DNA of 64,000 nucleotides from Candidatus Cloacimonadota bacterium (GTDB lineage: Bacteria; Cloacimonadota; Cloacimonadia; Cloacimonadales; TCS61). The position numbers and the translations under genes are program-made. A model generated the notes under the pieces. That model saw only the letters and a list, made by a program, of their open reading frames with translations. It did not search any database and was not told the DNA's origin. Shown here piece after piece: positions 44,915-53,178 of this stretch (its first letter is position 1; every line of letters begins with the position of its first letter). Location of the stretch: contig JAIPIH010000004.1 of NCBI GenBank assembly GCA_021734835.1, positions 94,423 through 158,422 on the forward strand. The letters are read 5' to 3'.

Positions 44915-46204
44915 ATGAAAGTTGATTTGATGATAATCAAGGCAAAAGAATTAGTCACTGTCTCCGGAGCATCTCGTCCCAGGACCGGATCCGAAATGGA
45001 TGAGATAAATGTTATACCTGATGGTGCAATTGCCATTGTTGAAGACAGGATAATTGATTTAGGACCTACAGCTGAAATAGTACAAAAATATCCCCATCCT
45101 CACAAATTGATCAATGCTGAAAACAAAGTTGTAATGCCCGGATTTGTGGATCCGCATACTCATCCTGTTTTCAAAGAAACCAGAGAGAATGAATTTGAAA
45201 TGCGCCTCAAAGGAAAATCTTACGTGGAGATTTCAACCAGCGGAGGCGGAATTCGCTCCAGCATACAAGGAGTGCGTGAAACCAGCGCTGATAGACTTTT
45301 TCAGCTTGCTGTCAAGAGGATCAAAAAAATGATCCTTAATGGAACAACTACATTAGAAGCGAAAAGCGGATACGGTCTTTCTACTGAAAGCGAAATTAAA
45401 ATGCTGAAAATAATTAGAAGATTGAATGAAGAACTCCCAATTGATATAGTAGCAACATTTCTTGGGGCGCATGAATTTCCAGTAGAATATAAAGATGATA
45501 AAAACGGCTACATCAACTTGCTGATCAATGAAATGCTGCCTGAGATCAAAAAATTAAATTTAGCAGAATACTGTGATATTTTTACCGAAGAACATGTTTT
45601 TACGATTGAACAATCAAGACGAATTTTAAAGCGGGCAAAAGAACTCGGTTATAAAATACGAATGCATGCAGATGAGATTCAGCCAATTGGAGGAGCTAGT
45701 CTCGCCGGCGAGATAAGAGCTGTTTCAGCTGATCATCTCGGAGCAACTTCCGATAAAGGTATTACAGCCTTAAAAGAAAATGGAATTATCGGTACACTTT
45801 TACCGGCAACGATCTTCTCGCTTGGTTTGAATACCTATGCGAGAGCGAGGGATATGATAACAGCTGGAGTTCCGATCGCATTAGCAACTGACTTCAATCC
45901 GGGGAGTAGTAATTGCGACAGTATGCAATTTATCAATACTCTGGCTTGTCTAAAAATGAGGATGACTCCTGCTGAAGCTATAACAGCATCAACTATTAAT
46001 GCCGCATATTCTCTTGACCGCGGCGATGAAGTTGGAAGTCTTGAGATTGGAAAGAAAGCAGATATCATTGTCCTGGATATGCCTTCTTATCAATATTTAT
46101 CCTATCATATCGGATCAAGTAGTGTTGAAACAGTTATCAAAAATGGGAAGATCATCAAAAAGAATAAACCCTCAGAAAATTATCCTGAAGGTTTACCAAA
46201 ATAA
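44915..46204 (+). CDS. hutI: Imidazolonepropionase
   Basis: This 429-residue amidohydrolase hydrolyses imidazolone propionate in histidine breakdown. Visible are the metal-binding HTH in VMPGFVDPHTHPVF, the substrate signature STSGGGIRSSIQ, TTTLEAKSGYGLSTESE, AHEFPVEY, the metal His in RMHADEI, SADHLGATS and the metal Asp in ALATDFNPGS. No hutH, hutU or hutG is next to it, so the rest of the pathway must be elsewhere if present. It converges with the TPR gene, 7 nt apart. The palindrome at 44799-44820 may control it. Length is typical. Confidence 0.93.
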   Translation: MKVDLMIIKAKELVTVSGASRPRTGSEMDEINVIPDGAIAIVEDRIIDLGPTAEIVQKYPHPHKLINAENKVVMPGFVDPHTHPVFKETRENEFEMRLKGKSYVEISTSGGGIRSSIQGVRETSADRLFQLAVKRIKKMILNGTTTLEAKSGYGLSTESEIKMLKIIRRLNEELPIDIVATFLGAHEFPVEYKDDKNGYINLLINEMLPEIKKLNLAEYCDIFTEEHVFTIEQSRRILKRAKELGYKIRMHADEIQPIGGASLAGEIRAVSADHLGATSDKGITALKENGIIGTLLPATIFSLGLNTYARARDMITAGVPIALATDFNPGSSNCDSMQFINTLACLKMRMTPAEAITASTINAAYSLDRGDEVGSLEIGKKADIIVLDMPSYQYLSYHIGSSSVETVIKNGKIIKKNKPSENYPEGLPK

Positions 46205-46211
46205 AAGCTAT

Positions 46212-46952
46212 CTATAATTTTTTGAGTAATTCCTTTGCTTCCTTTTGCATCAACCTATCACCTGCATCAGCAGGTGTTAGTTCAATCGAATCCATCAGCA
46301 CTTTTTTTGCTTCGTCATTTTTCTTAAGTTTTATAAGTGCTTTACCTAACCATAAATAGTGACGTACTTCATCGGGTTTTGCTTGGATAGCTCTATTGAA
46401 AAAATCAACCGATTCCTCAAAACTAGCAGTTGGAGGAGTCTCATAAACTATTTTTGCAACTGTTCTTTCCAGCCAGCTTAGATTCGCCAGCTCATAATGC
46501 CATCTCCCCATTAAATGTAAAGATCCGTCATAAGCAGGATCTAACTCTATTGCTTTCATCCCATATTTTTCAACATCGTAAGAATTAATTATCTTCTGTT
46601 TAGTACCTTCCAGCATCCCGATCTTTCCAATCAAAGTTGCATACCAGTGATTGGCTTTTGCGGATTCAGGATCTAATTTTAAGGCATTCTCGGCAGCTTC
46701 AAATCCCGGATAAAAATGTGCTTTATGAACTTCTTCATCATCTGTTTGGTCAGCAATGTCAAAATTCACTCTGGCATATCTCCAGAGTAATGCAACGTCC
46801 TCGGGAAATTCAACTAACATACTATCTAACTTAGCAAGCTCAAGCTCATAATCGTGGTTATCATTATAAGCATCGATTTTAGCTATATCAGCAGGAGATA
46901 CAGCCATTAAAACTGTGCTTACAGCTAACATCGCAATAATTAAATTTTTCAT
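46212..46952 (-). CDS. Exported TPR-repeat protein
   Basis: This 246-residue protein has a signal peptide (MKNLIIAMLAVSTVLMAVS) and at least four helical TPR-like repeats: AENALKLDPESAKANHWYAT, YGMKAIELDPAYDGSLHLMG, DFFNRAIQAKPDEVRHYLWL and KVLMDSIELTPADAGDRL. The arrangement resembles the regulator-of-microtubule-dynamics type of TPR protein, which in bacteria is of unknown function. It is the last gene of the marR-osmC-thioredoxin operon, 9 nt after the thioredoxin-like lipoprotein, so both probably act in the periplasm. Confidence 0.8.
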   Translation of the reverse strand: MKNLIIAMLAVSTVLMAVSPADIAKIDAYNDNHDYELELAKLDSMLVEFPEDVALLWRYARVNFDIADQTDDEEVHKAHFYPGFEAAENALKLDPESAKANHWYATLIGKIGMLEGTKQKIINSYDVEKYGMKAIELDPAYDGSLHLMGRWHYELANLSWLERTVAKIVYETPPTASFEESVDFFNRAIQAKPDEVRHYLWLGKALIKLKKNDEAKKVLMDSIELTPADAGDRLMQKEAKELLKKL

Positions 46953-46961
46953 AATCCTTCC

Positions 46962-47435
46962 TTAATTATTTGTAAGTAATTCTTTTAAATGATCAATATA
47001 AACTTCCGCACCGCCATACTGATATCCGGTTTGGGCAATTGCAGATCCATCCGGATTTAATAATTGTACAGTTGGGAAACCACGGATTCCATATTTATTT
47101 GCTAGATTCCTATTATAAGCTTGTACTTCTTTTGGCAGCTGGATTTTTCTGGGAAAATCAATTTTCACCATAACCAAATTTTGCGCTATGTAATCCTGAA
47201 AAACTTGTTTTGAGTAAACTTCTTCTTCCAATTTCCAACACCATCCGCACCAATCTGAACCTGTAAAATGAATGAAAACAGGCACATCCTTCTCTTGTGC
47301 AACTTCCAGTGCTTCTTCTAAATTTGTGTACCATGTTATTCCTTCTTCAACCTTTGTTTCTGATACTTCTGCATTACATGCTGTTAAGATGAATAATGAA
47401 AACACTGTGATTAAAACGATACTTCTTTTTTTCAT
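46962..47435 (-). CDS. Thioredoxin-like lipoprotein
   Basis: This 157-residue protein has a lipoprotein signal (FILTACNAEV) and a thioredoxin-fold domain with the redox-active CGWC in FTGSDWCGWCWKLEEEVYS. It continues with DYIAQNLVMVKIDFPRKI, IRGFPTVQLLNPDG (cis-Pro) and YGGAEVYIDHLKELL. The pattern is of the thioredoxin_7 / DUF255-related type, acting on disulfides in the periplasm. The ATG overlaps the OsmC stop (ATGA). It is placed with a peroxide-detoxifying OsmC-family gene, suggesting a redox-stress unit. Confidence 0.88.
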   Translation of the reverse strand: MKKRSIVLITVFSLFILTACNAEVSETKVEEGITWYTNLEEALEVAQEKDVPVFIHFTGSDWCGWCWKLEEEVYSKQVFQDYIAQNLVMVKIDFPRKIQLPKEVQAYNRNLANKYGIRGFPTVQLLNPDGSAIAQTGYQYGGAEVYIDHLKELLTNN

Positions 47436-47857
47436 AGTTCTTCTCCATTTATTTTAATTTTTATTGTTAGTTCAGCTGCTTTCTTCAACATATCAGATAC
47501 TCCACAATACCTCTGTTCTGATAACTCAACAGCTTTTTTAATTTTACTGGAAGGCAGATCCTTGCCAGTGAATAAAAAAGTAACAGATATAGCTTTATAC
47601 GGTTTGGGATATTCTTCTTCCGGTTCACCTTCTACTTCTATTGTTAACTTATAATCTGTAACCTGCATTTTTTTTAGGATGGAAACCACATCCATACCTG
47701 TACAGCCACCAAGTCCGCTTAGAAGTAAACCTTTTGGTCGCGGGCCTCTATTCTCTCCTCCAACTTTTTCACTGGCATCGATTGTGAAATGATGATCATT
47801 TAACTCGACATCAAAAGCCATCTTATCGATGTAAGTTACTATTGACTTCTGTTTCAT
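47432..47857 (-). CDS. OsmC family protein (thiol-dependent peroxidase type)
   Basis: This 141-residue protein has the two family cysteines, in LLSGLGGCTGMDVVSIL and EQRYCGVSDMLKKA. The conserved region begins near the N-terminus (DKMAFDVELNDHHFTIDASE). OsmC/Ohr proteins reduce organic hydroperoxides with a reactive cysteine pair. Exact subfamily (YhfA-like is likely, from GGCTGMDVVSILKK) is an estimate. Overlaps at both ends: ATGA with the MarR gene upstream and ATGA with the thioredoxin-like gene downstream. Confidence 0.88.
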   Translation of the reverse strand: MKQKSIVTYIDKMAFDVELNDHHFTIDASEKVGGENRGPRPKGLLLSGLGGCTGMDVVSILKKMQVTDYKLTIEVEGEPEEEYPKPYKAISVTFLFTGKDLPSSKIKKAVELSEQRYCGVSDMLKKAAELTIKIKINGEEL

Positions 47858-48306
47858 ATAGATTTCTCCTTGCTATCCAAAGCCTGTTCATAAGCATCTA
47901 TGTAAAGGTTAATCATATCATAGATCTCATTTATTTTATCCTTAGGAAGTCGATTGAGCACGTCTTCCTGAAGATCCAGAAAATCAATTATTGTGTTCTC
48001 TATTGTAGATTTTCCTAATGCTGTTATTTCTCCCAGCCAGCTTCTTCGATCTTTCTTGGAAGGATACCTGATCACTAACTCTTTATCAACTAAAGTATCG
48101 ACAATTCTGGTTATTCTACTATAAGATACTTGTAATTTATCTGCCAAAACATTCATACAGGCAGCTTCTCCGGATTGATTTAAATAATTTAACAGATCGC
48201 ATTCCATCCGACCTAATTTTATGCATTCTCTTCGTATTTTTTCTTTCTTAGAGCATAGTTTATAAAGTCTTCCGCTTAATTTAGCAAAATTTTGTACAGT
48301 ACTCAT
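47854..48306 (-). CDS. MarR family transcriptional regulator
   Basis: This 150-residue regulator has a winged helix-turn-helix: GRMECDLLNYLNQSGEAACM, MNVLADKLQVSYSRITRIVD, TLVDKELVIRYPSKKDRRSW, then long C-terminal dimerisation helices. Cysteines at about residues 18, 28 and 50 could sense oxidation, as in OhrR-type members, though the usual N-terminal OhrR Cys pattern is not evident. It is the first gene of the OsmC-thioredoxin-TPR operon and probably regulates it through the 25-bp palindrome 89 nt upstream. Confidence 0.88.
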   Translation of the reverse strand: MSTVQNFAKLSGRLYKLCSKKEKIRRECIKLGRMECDLLNYLNQSGEAACMNVLADKLQVSYSRITRIVDTLVDKELVIRYPSKKDRRSWLGEITALGKSTIENTIIDFLDLQEDVLNRLPKDKINEIYDMINLYIDAYEQALDSKEKSI

Positions 48307-48394
48307 TAATCCTCCGCATCTGTTTTATCCACATCGAAAATAAAATATTACCAACTAAAACTCCTTTTCATAATAAAATATTTTACAATAACAA

Positions 48395-48419
48395 ATTTTA
48401 ATATAATGTATATTTAAAT
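48395..48419. promoter_or_regulatory. Near-perfect 25-bp palindrome upstream of marR
   Basis: ATTTTAATATA (48395-48405) and TATATTTAAAT (48409-48419) form an 11-3-11 inverted repeat with one mismatch, between the moxR stop and the MarR gene start. Size and AT content fit a MarR operator, although the region is AT-rich overall. Confidence 0.45.
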
Positions 48420-48438
48420 TGATTTTTGGCAAGAAATT

Positions 48439-49422
48439 TTATGATAAATCTGAAATGATCCTGGTTATTATCTTTTGGGAATTGATATTTTCAGCTTCAG
48501 CACTGAAAGAAGTAATGATTCTATGTTGCAAGACAATTCTGGCAACATTGATAACATCATCGACCGATGGTGTTAATCTTCCGTTAAGAGCTGCTCTGCT
48601 TCGAGCGGCATAAACAAGATATTGACTAGCTCTTGGTCCTGCACCCCAGCTAACCCATTTTTTTATATATTCTGGGGAGTCTTTATATTGTGAGCGGGTT
48701 GCTCTAACTATTTTAACAGAAAAATCCAAAACATGATCACTAACGGGTATCTCTTTTACGGCTTCCTGAATTTGCACAATCTCCTCTGTTCCGATGACAG
48801 CATTTACTGCATTGAGGGCTGCATAAGTATCATTTTTTACAATCTTTTTTTCTTCTTCATAGGTTGGATAATCAATGTTAAGGTAAAACATAAATCTATC
48901 CAGTTGAGCTTCCGGTAATGGATAAGTTCCTTCCTGTTCAATAGGATTTTGAGTTGCGAGCACCAGAAAAGGTCTATCCAGTTCAAAAGTTTTATTACCT
49001 GCAGTTACCTGGTATTCTTGCATTGCCTGTAATAATGCTGCCTGTGTTTTAGGAGGAGTTCTATTGATCTCATCTGCTAAGATCACATTAGCAAAAATCG
49101 GACCTTTAATATATTCAAAATATCTTTTACCATCAGCTTTATTTTCCGCCAGTATATCGGTACCGGTAATATCTGAGGGCATTAAATCCGGTGTAAATTG
49201 GATTCTGCTGAATTTCAATGACAGCGCTTTAGCCATGGTAGAGACCATCATTGTTTTAGCCAAACCCGGAACACCCTCGAGCAGACAGTGTCCGTTTGAG
49301 ATAAGAGCGATAAGCAATTTTTCAATAATCTCATCCTGACCTATAATTACTTTAGCGATTTCTTGCGTAATTTCTTGTTTGATCTGGGGTAGTTTTTCTA
49401 ATATACTAATATTTTTTTTCAT
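48439..49422 (-). CDS. MoxR family AAA ATPase
   Basis: This ATPase of about 327 residues has VIGQDEIIEKLLIALISNGH, the Walker A CLLEGVPGLAKTMMVST, ILADEINRTPPKTQAALLQA (Walker B), MQEYQVTAGNKTFEL, ATQNPIEQEGTYPLPEAQ and DRFMFYLNIDYPTYEEE. MoxR proteins act as chaperones, usually next to a DUF58 and VWA protein; none follows here. A longer frame starts at 49437, but ATG at 49420-49422 with AAAGGAT upstream is preferred. It ends a run of minus-strand genes. A link to the upstream lipid genes may be only positional. Confidence 0.92.
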   Translation of the reverse strand: MKKNISILEKLPQIKQEITQEIAKVIIGQDEIIEKLLIALISNGHCLLEGVPGLAKTMMVSTMAKALSLKFSRIQFTPDLMPSDITGTDILAENKADGKRYFEYIKGPIFANVILADEINRTPPKTQAALLQAMQEYQVTAGNKTFELDRPFLVLATQNPIEQEGTYPLPEAQLDRFMFYLNIDYPTYEEEKKIVKNDTYAALNAVNAVIGTEEIVQIQEAVKEIPVSDHVLDFSVKIVRATRSQYKDSPEYIKKWVSWGAGPRASQYLVYAARSRAALNGRLTPSVDDVINVARIVLQHRIITSFSAEAENINSQKIITRIISDLS

Positions 49423-50422
49423 ATTGATCCTTTTCAATCTTATTTGCTAACAAACGATTAAAATTTATTTTTAATAAAAAGAATGATAATCCACCAGTCA
49501 AGAAAATCCAGATTGATGTCAGTAGGTGTGAAAATGCAACAGCAGCACTAGTAAGGTTTTCATTCACTCCCAGAGCAAAGGAAAAAATCAGCACCCACAT
49601 AAACTGATTTGATCCGATTTGAGCCGGAGGTGTTGGTAAAATATAAGTTAAATTCATCAGAGTATAGCCAAAGAGAATTTTAATAAAAGTTACTTCAGAG
49701 CCAAAAGCTCTGAACACAGCAAAAATGTATATAGCTTCTGAGAGTACTGCCAATGTAGTAAGAATATAAACCATGACATTATCAAACAACCTACCTCTCA
49801 TTATTGACATTCCATCAACAAAAGTTTCTAGAAAAGTTTCTAATTTATTCCTAAACTTGTTCGGAAAGATCTTTACTATAAAATGTAAGATATCTGTTGC
49901 CGTATTTTTGTGGTTAACTGCAAAAAAAAGAAATCCCAAAAAGATGAGAAAGATCAGAAATAGTAAACTGATAACAATATAGAGAGTTATATTCAAATTA
50001 ATCGAAACCAGTGGGATAAGAGTCATAATAAGAACGATTGGGAATAGATCAGTTAACTTATCAATAAAAATTGATGGTAGACTTTCAGCTAATTTTACAT
50101 CAGCTTTTGTTTTCAATATTACAGATTTGGCAATTTCTCCAGCTCTAATTGGGACCAGATAATTTATTAACATTCCGGACATAAATATTGAAAAGGCTTC
50201 TAAGATTTGCATTTTATAAATTGGTTTTAAGATAATTCTCCACCTTAAACTGCGAAGGAGATAAGCAAATATATAAAACAGTGAAAACAATATTACCATC
50301 TTGAGATCAAATTTCCTAAAATAGTTTAGGAATTCCTGCCAGTTCACAATTCGTATCCAAACTATCAGGAAAATAGCCCCAAGAGTTATCCCGACAATCC
50401 AATTAAGATTATTCTTTTTCAT
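49406..50422 (-). CDS. Lysylphosphatidylglycerol synthase-type transmembrane protein (putative flippase)
   Basis: This 338-residue integral membrane protein has about eight hydrophobic segments. It belongs to the LPG synthase TM region family (UPF0104), with YLLRSLRWRIILKPIY, SGMLINYLVPIRAGEIAKSV, IDKLTDLFPIVLIMTLIPLV and NLTYILPTPPAQIGSNQFMW. The cytoplasmic aminoacyl-transfer domain of MprF is absent. Family members are associated with lipid translocation and glycolipid pathways. Its ATG overlaps the stop of the 53-residue membrane protein (ATGA); its 3' end overlaps moxR by about 17 nt. The setting, downstream of ether-lipid enzymes, suggests lipid transport. Confidence 0.88.
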   Translation of the reverse strand: MKKNNLNWIVGITLGAIFLIVWIRIVNWQEFLNYFRKFDLKMVILFSLFYIFAYLLRSLRWRIILKPIYKMQILEAFSIFMSGMLINYLVPIRAGEIAKSVILKTKADVKLAESLPSIFIDKLTDLFPIVLIMTLIPLVSINLNITLYIVISLLFLIFLIFLGFLFFAVNHKNTATDILHFIVKIFPNKFRNKLETFLETFVDGMSIMRGRLFDNVMVYILTTLAVLSEAIYIFAVFRAFGSEVTFIKILFGYTLMNLTYILPTPPAQIGSNQFMWVLIFSFALGVNENLTSAAVAFSHLLTSIWIFLTGGLSFFLLKINFNRLLANKIEKDQYEKKY

Positions 50423-50580
50423 TTTTTTCTATAAATCCATAACGAAATAAGAGTGAGTACCAAAGTAACAATAAATGAACCAATCAAAATTTCAATAAGC
50501 GATTCCCCATTAGTCCAGATAAATAAATATACTAAAAGAAAAACAAAGGCAACAATCGGATAATACCATTTTGTTTTCAT
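50419..50580 (-). CDS. 53-residue membrane protein, likely partner of the neighbouring flippase
   Basis: The minus strand from 50580 reads MKTKWYYPIVAFVFLLVYLF, then a short polar turn (IWTNGESL) and a second hydrophobic segment (IEILIGSFIVTLVLTLISLW) before a basic end (IYRKK). It has two membrane segments and no recognised domain. The gene is one nt after the methyltransferase stop and its TGA overlaps the next ATG (ATGA). AGGAA is 6 nt before the ATG. The tight coupling on both sides and continuous reading frame support a real gene; function unknown. Confidence 0.8.
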   Translation of the reverse strand: MKTKWYYPIVAFVFLLVYLFIWTNGESLIEILIGSFIVTLVLTLISLWIYRKK

Positions 50581-50581
50581 T

Positions 50582-51421
50582 TCATTTCCTATTTTCTGGA
50601 ATGAACAGAAAATAACGATGATGAGCCCAAAAAGTTTTTAACAATTTTGGAGCTTTGTTCTCAAACCAGAAATAAGATAACATATGATATGAGAACTCCG
50701 GATCATTTCCCTTATAATGATCCAAAATTGAAATTGGACGCTTCTCTTTATTTGAACTCAGCCAATTTAACATGAACATCTTTAAAAATTTCTCTTTCGG
50801 CATACCAATATCCGGCCAGGGTGGACAATCTATGTAATTTGTGTCTAATAACAGCCAACCATTTTTAGACATCTCTCTTTTGATATTCCCGGGCTTGATG
50901 TTTTGTTCCATCAATCTTTCTTTCAGCACTTTGTAGCCAAGGATCTTTTGGGAAAGATATCCCAAACCTCTTTTATTTGGTACAAAAAATAATATTACAC
51001 GACTGGTAACTCTGCTAAGTTCTTTCAGAAAATTAGACAAATCTTTAACTAACCAGAGAGCTGAAAAATTCCAACTTAACTCAAATTGATCAGATTTATA
51101 AGAGAGTTTACTATAATTCTCAGAATATGCTATATTAAGAGGTATCTGCAGATCAGCCCAGACATTTTTGATCAATTTAATTCTCTTCTTATCGTTATCT
51201 AAAAGCGTTATCTTCTTACCACGTTGAGCTAATCCCATGCTGTTAATTCCAGAAAGACCTGTAAATCCGAAACTTGGAGCTTCAAGTATTGTAGAAACAT
51301 TAAAATGTTTACAAATCTGGTCTAATTTTTTGTTGATGATTATCCTTTCGTAGGAAGAGCCTAGACCTTCATCAGAATTACTAAAATACTGTTCCCAGTT
51401 ATCTAATATTGGTATTGCCAC
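50582..51421 (-). CDS. Class I SAM-dependent methyltransferase-like protein
   Basis: This 279-residue protein has a Rossmann-like core: TILEAPSFGFTGLSGINSMG (motif I region, with a GF in place of the usual DxGxG), KKITLLDNDKKRIKLIK (acidic residue of beta-2), and SDQFELSWNFSALWLVKDL. Motif I is degenerate, so AdoMet binding is not assured. It is six nt after the epimerase and one nt before the small membrane protein. Its substrate may be a sugar or lipid product of the cluster; this is inference. The C-terminus is rich in aromatic residues (WFENKAPKLLKTFWAHHRYF). Confidence 0.7.
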   Translation of the reverse strand: MAIPILDNWEQYFSNSDEGLGSSYERIIINKKLDQICKHFNVSTILEAPSFGFTGLSGINSMGLAQRGKKITLLDNDKKRIKLIKNVWADLQIPLNIAYSENYSKLSYKSDQFELSWNFSALWLVKDLSNFLKELSRVTSRVILFFVPNKRGLGYLSQKILGYKVLKERLMEQNIKPGNIKREMSKNGWLLLDTNYIDCPPWPDIGMPKEKFLKMFMLNWLSSNKEKRPISILDHYKGNDPEFSYHMLSYFWFENKAPKLLKTFWAHHRYFLFIPENRK

Positions 51422-51427
51422 ACTATC

Positions 51428-52411
51428 CTACTTTTTTGATTTTAAACTTTTGTACCAATCCGTAACAATTTTGAACTCAGGTATTGTTTTAGTTTTTTTT
51501 AAACTCAGATCTAAATAGCTGGCTTCAACATCATAATACCAATGTCTTGATATCAGTTGTAAGCGGGCTTTCCAAAGATCATTTTTAAAAAATTCAGCTA
51601 TTTTCTCACCATACCGGAAATATTTTATATCTATTCTTTTCTTCACGGAATAAGGTTTTCCTTTAAGCTCTTTATTGATAAAATCGGCAAGATCTTGGAG
51701 TTCTACCGGAATTCTATCAGCAATATTGTAACATACACCTGGCGAGAAATCTATTTCCATTAGTTTAATTATTGCCTGAATTATTAAATTAATATTCGCA
51801 ATGTGGATTATAATATCCTGATCAGGCAAATAAAGTAATCCTTTATCTATTAATTTTGTCAGCGTATAAGGAAATCCATGATCACCAGGACCATAAGTGA
51901 TCGAAGGCCTGATAATGGCAGCATTTAAACCATATAATACATATTTTTGAATAATTGCTTCAGCTTTATTTTTTGTAAAATGATAGTAGTTGTCATCTTG
52001 TCGTTCAGTGAAATTATTCGCCGGTAATTCCAAAGGAATAGCTCCGAATATACCAACTGAAGAGCAGAAGATAAATTTCGAGTTATTTCTTTTTGCATTG
52101 ATAGCTAGTTGTTCTGTTGCATTCGTGTTAGCATTATAATAATCGTTATTACTGAATTTTCTTCCACCTCTGATCGCACCAAGATGGATGATAATTTTGA
52201 ACGAATTAGTCTCAAGGTACTTTTTTAACAGAGAGATATCTGTAAGATCAATTTCTTCAAGAGTAACTTTGTTTTCAAAATCCTTTATCCGTGCCGGATC
52301 AGTACCTGGTCGGATTATTGCAGTTACGCTGTCGTTATTCATAAGAAGCTGTTTCAGGACATTCCTTCCCATGAATCCACTAATTCCTGTGATCAATATT
52401 TTATTTGTCAT
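51428..52411 (-). CDS. NAD-dependent epimerase/dehydratase (extended SDR)
   Basis: This 327-residue protein has the cofactor motif KILITGISGFMGRNVLKQLL, IIIHLGAIRGGRKFS, FIFCSSVGIFGAI, the YxxxK in NYYHFTKNKAEAII and IIRPSITYGPGDHGFPYTLT. It is the nucleotide-sugar epimerase/dehydratase type of SDR; the substrate is not clear. The ATG overlaps the upstream phosphatase stop (ATGA). With a CpsB-like phosphatase before it and a methyltransferase after it, sugar or polyprenol-linked lipid modification is plausible. Confidence 0.88.
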   Translation of the reverse strand: MTNKILITGISGFMGRNVLKQLLMNNDSVTAIIRPGTDPARIKDFENKVTLEEIDLTDISLLKKYLETNSFKIIIHLGAIRGGRKFSNNDYYNANTNATEQLAINAKRNNSKFIFCSSVGIFGAIPLELPANNFTERQDDNYYHFTKNKAEAIIQKYVLYGLNAAIIRPSITYGPGDHGFPYTLTKLIDKGLLYLPDQDIIIHIANINLIIQAIIKLMEIDFSPGVCYNIADRIPVELQDLADFINKELKGKPYSVKKRIDIKYFRYGEKIAEFFKNDLWKARLQLISRHWYYDVEASYLDLSLKKTKTIPEFKIVTDWYKSLKSKK

Positions 52412-53178
52412 AATTTTCTCAGAATCTTTTCAAAAATACTTTTCTTATCGGGTTTTTCTTCTTTTAAATAAAAAAAATCTACTTTTTGATCATCAAATAT
52501 TTTCCCCGGATTGATCTCGGTAAGTAATCGAGCTGTATAATCATCAATTCTATCTCTTATAGCGTTAACTGCCAGAGGTAACAGATACTTATCGATCTTA
52601 CAATGATTATCAGAAGCTAAAAAATGAACGTAACCATTATCGATTAAATCCCACACAGTTTTAGTGATCTTACTCCCGTACAGACCGAGAACACTACCCG
52701 CATTGATCTGCAGATACACATTTCTATGAAGAAAATCTTCTGCTATCCTAATATCATTAATTATATAATTATATCTCTCTGGATGTGCTATAATTGGTTT
52801 GAAACCTTTTTTAACCAATTTATAAAGTGTCTCAATGATATCTGGCGAAAATTCACTCATATTTGTTTCGACCAAAATATATGATGAATTGCCGATACAA
52901 TGATCCTGATCAATTTTATTTTCAATGCCCGGATTAAGAAAGATCTCTCCGCCTTTATGCAGATTTATATCTAGATCGGAAACAGCTGCGGATAATTCAG
53001 TAAATCGTTTTTGAATTATCATCTTGTCTGTATCAACGTAAATGTTTAAATAATGTGGTGTTAATACAATATCAGTGACGTTCTGTTCGATCATATTTTT
53101 GATCTGTGCAATTGATGTTTCAATGCTATTTGAACCATCATCACATCTGTGAAGAATATGGGTGTGGATATCGATCAT
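52408..53178 (-). CDS. CpsB/YwqE-type tyrosine-protein phosphatase (PHP fold)
   Basis: This 256-residue metal-dependent phosphatase has the PHP-like metal motifs MIDIHTHILHRCDDGSNSIE, DIVLTPHYLN, NLHKGGEIFLNPG, LVETNMSEFSPDIIETLYKL, PIIAHPERYNYII and HFLASDNHCK. Family members dephosphorylate tyrosine kinases of capsule or exopolysaccharide systems. No such kinase gene is in this window. The ATG shares one base with the GGGP synthase stop (TAATG) and its stop overlaps the epimerase start. Its position within lipid genes could mean coordination of surface lipid or polysaccharide production. Confidence 0.87.
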   Translation of the reverse strand: MIDIHTHILHRCDDGSNSIETSIAQIKNMIEQNVTDIVLTPHYLNIYVDTDKMIIQKRFTELSAAVSDLDINLHKGGEIFLNPGIENKIDQDHCIGNSSYILVETNMSEFSPDIIETLYKLVKKGFKPIIAHPERYNYIINDIRIAEDFLHRNVYLQINAGSVLGLYGSKITKTVWDLIDNGYVHFLASDNHCKIDKYLLPLAVNAIRDRIDDYTARLLTEINPGKIFDDQKVDFFYLKEEKPDKKSIFEKILRKL

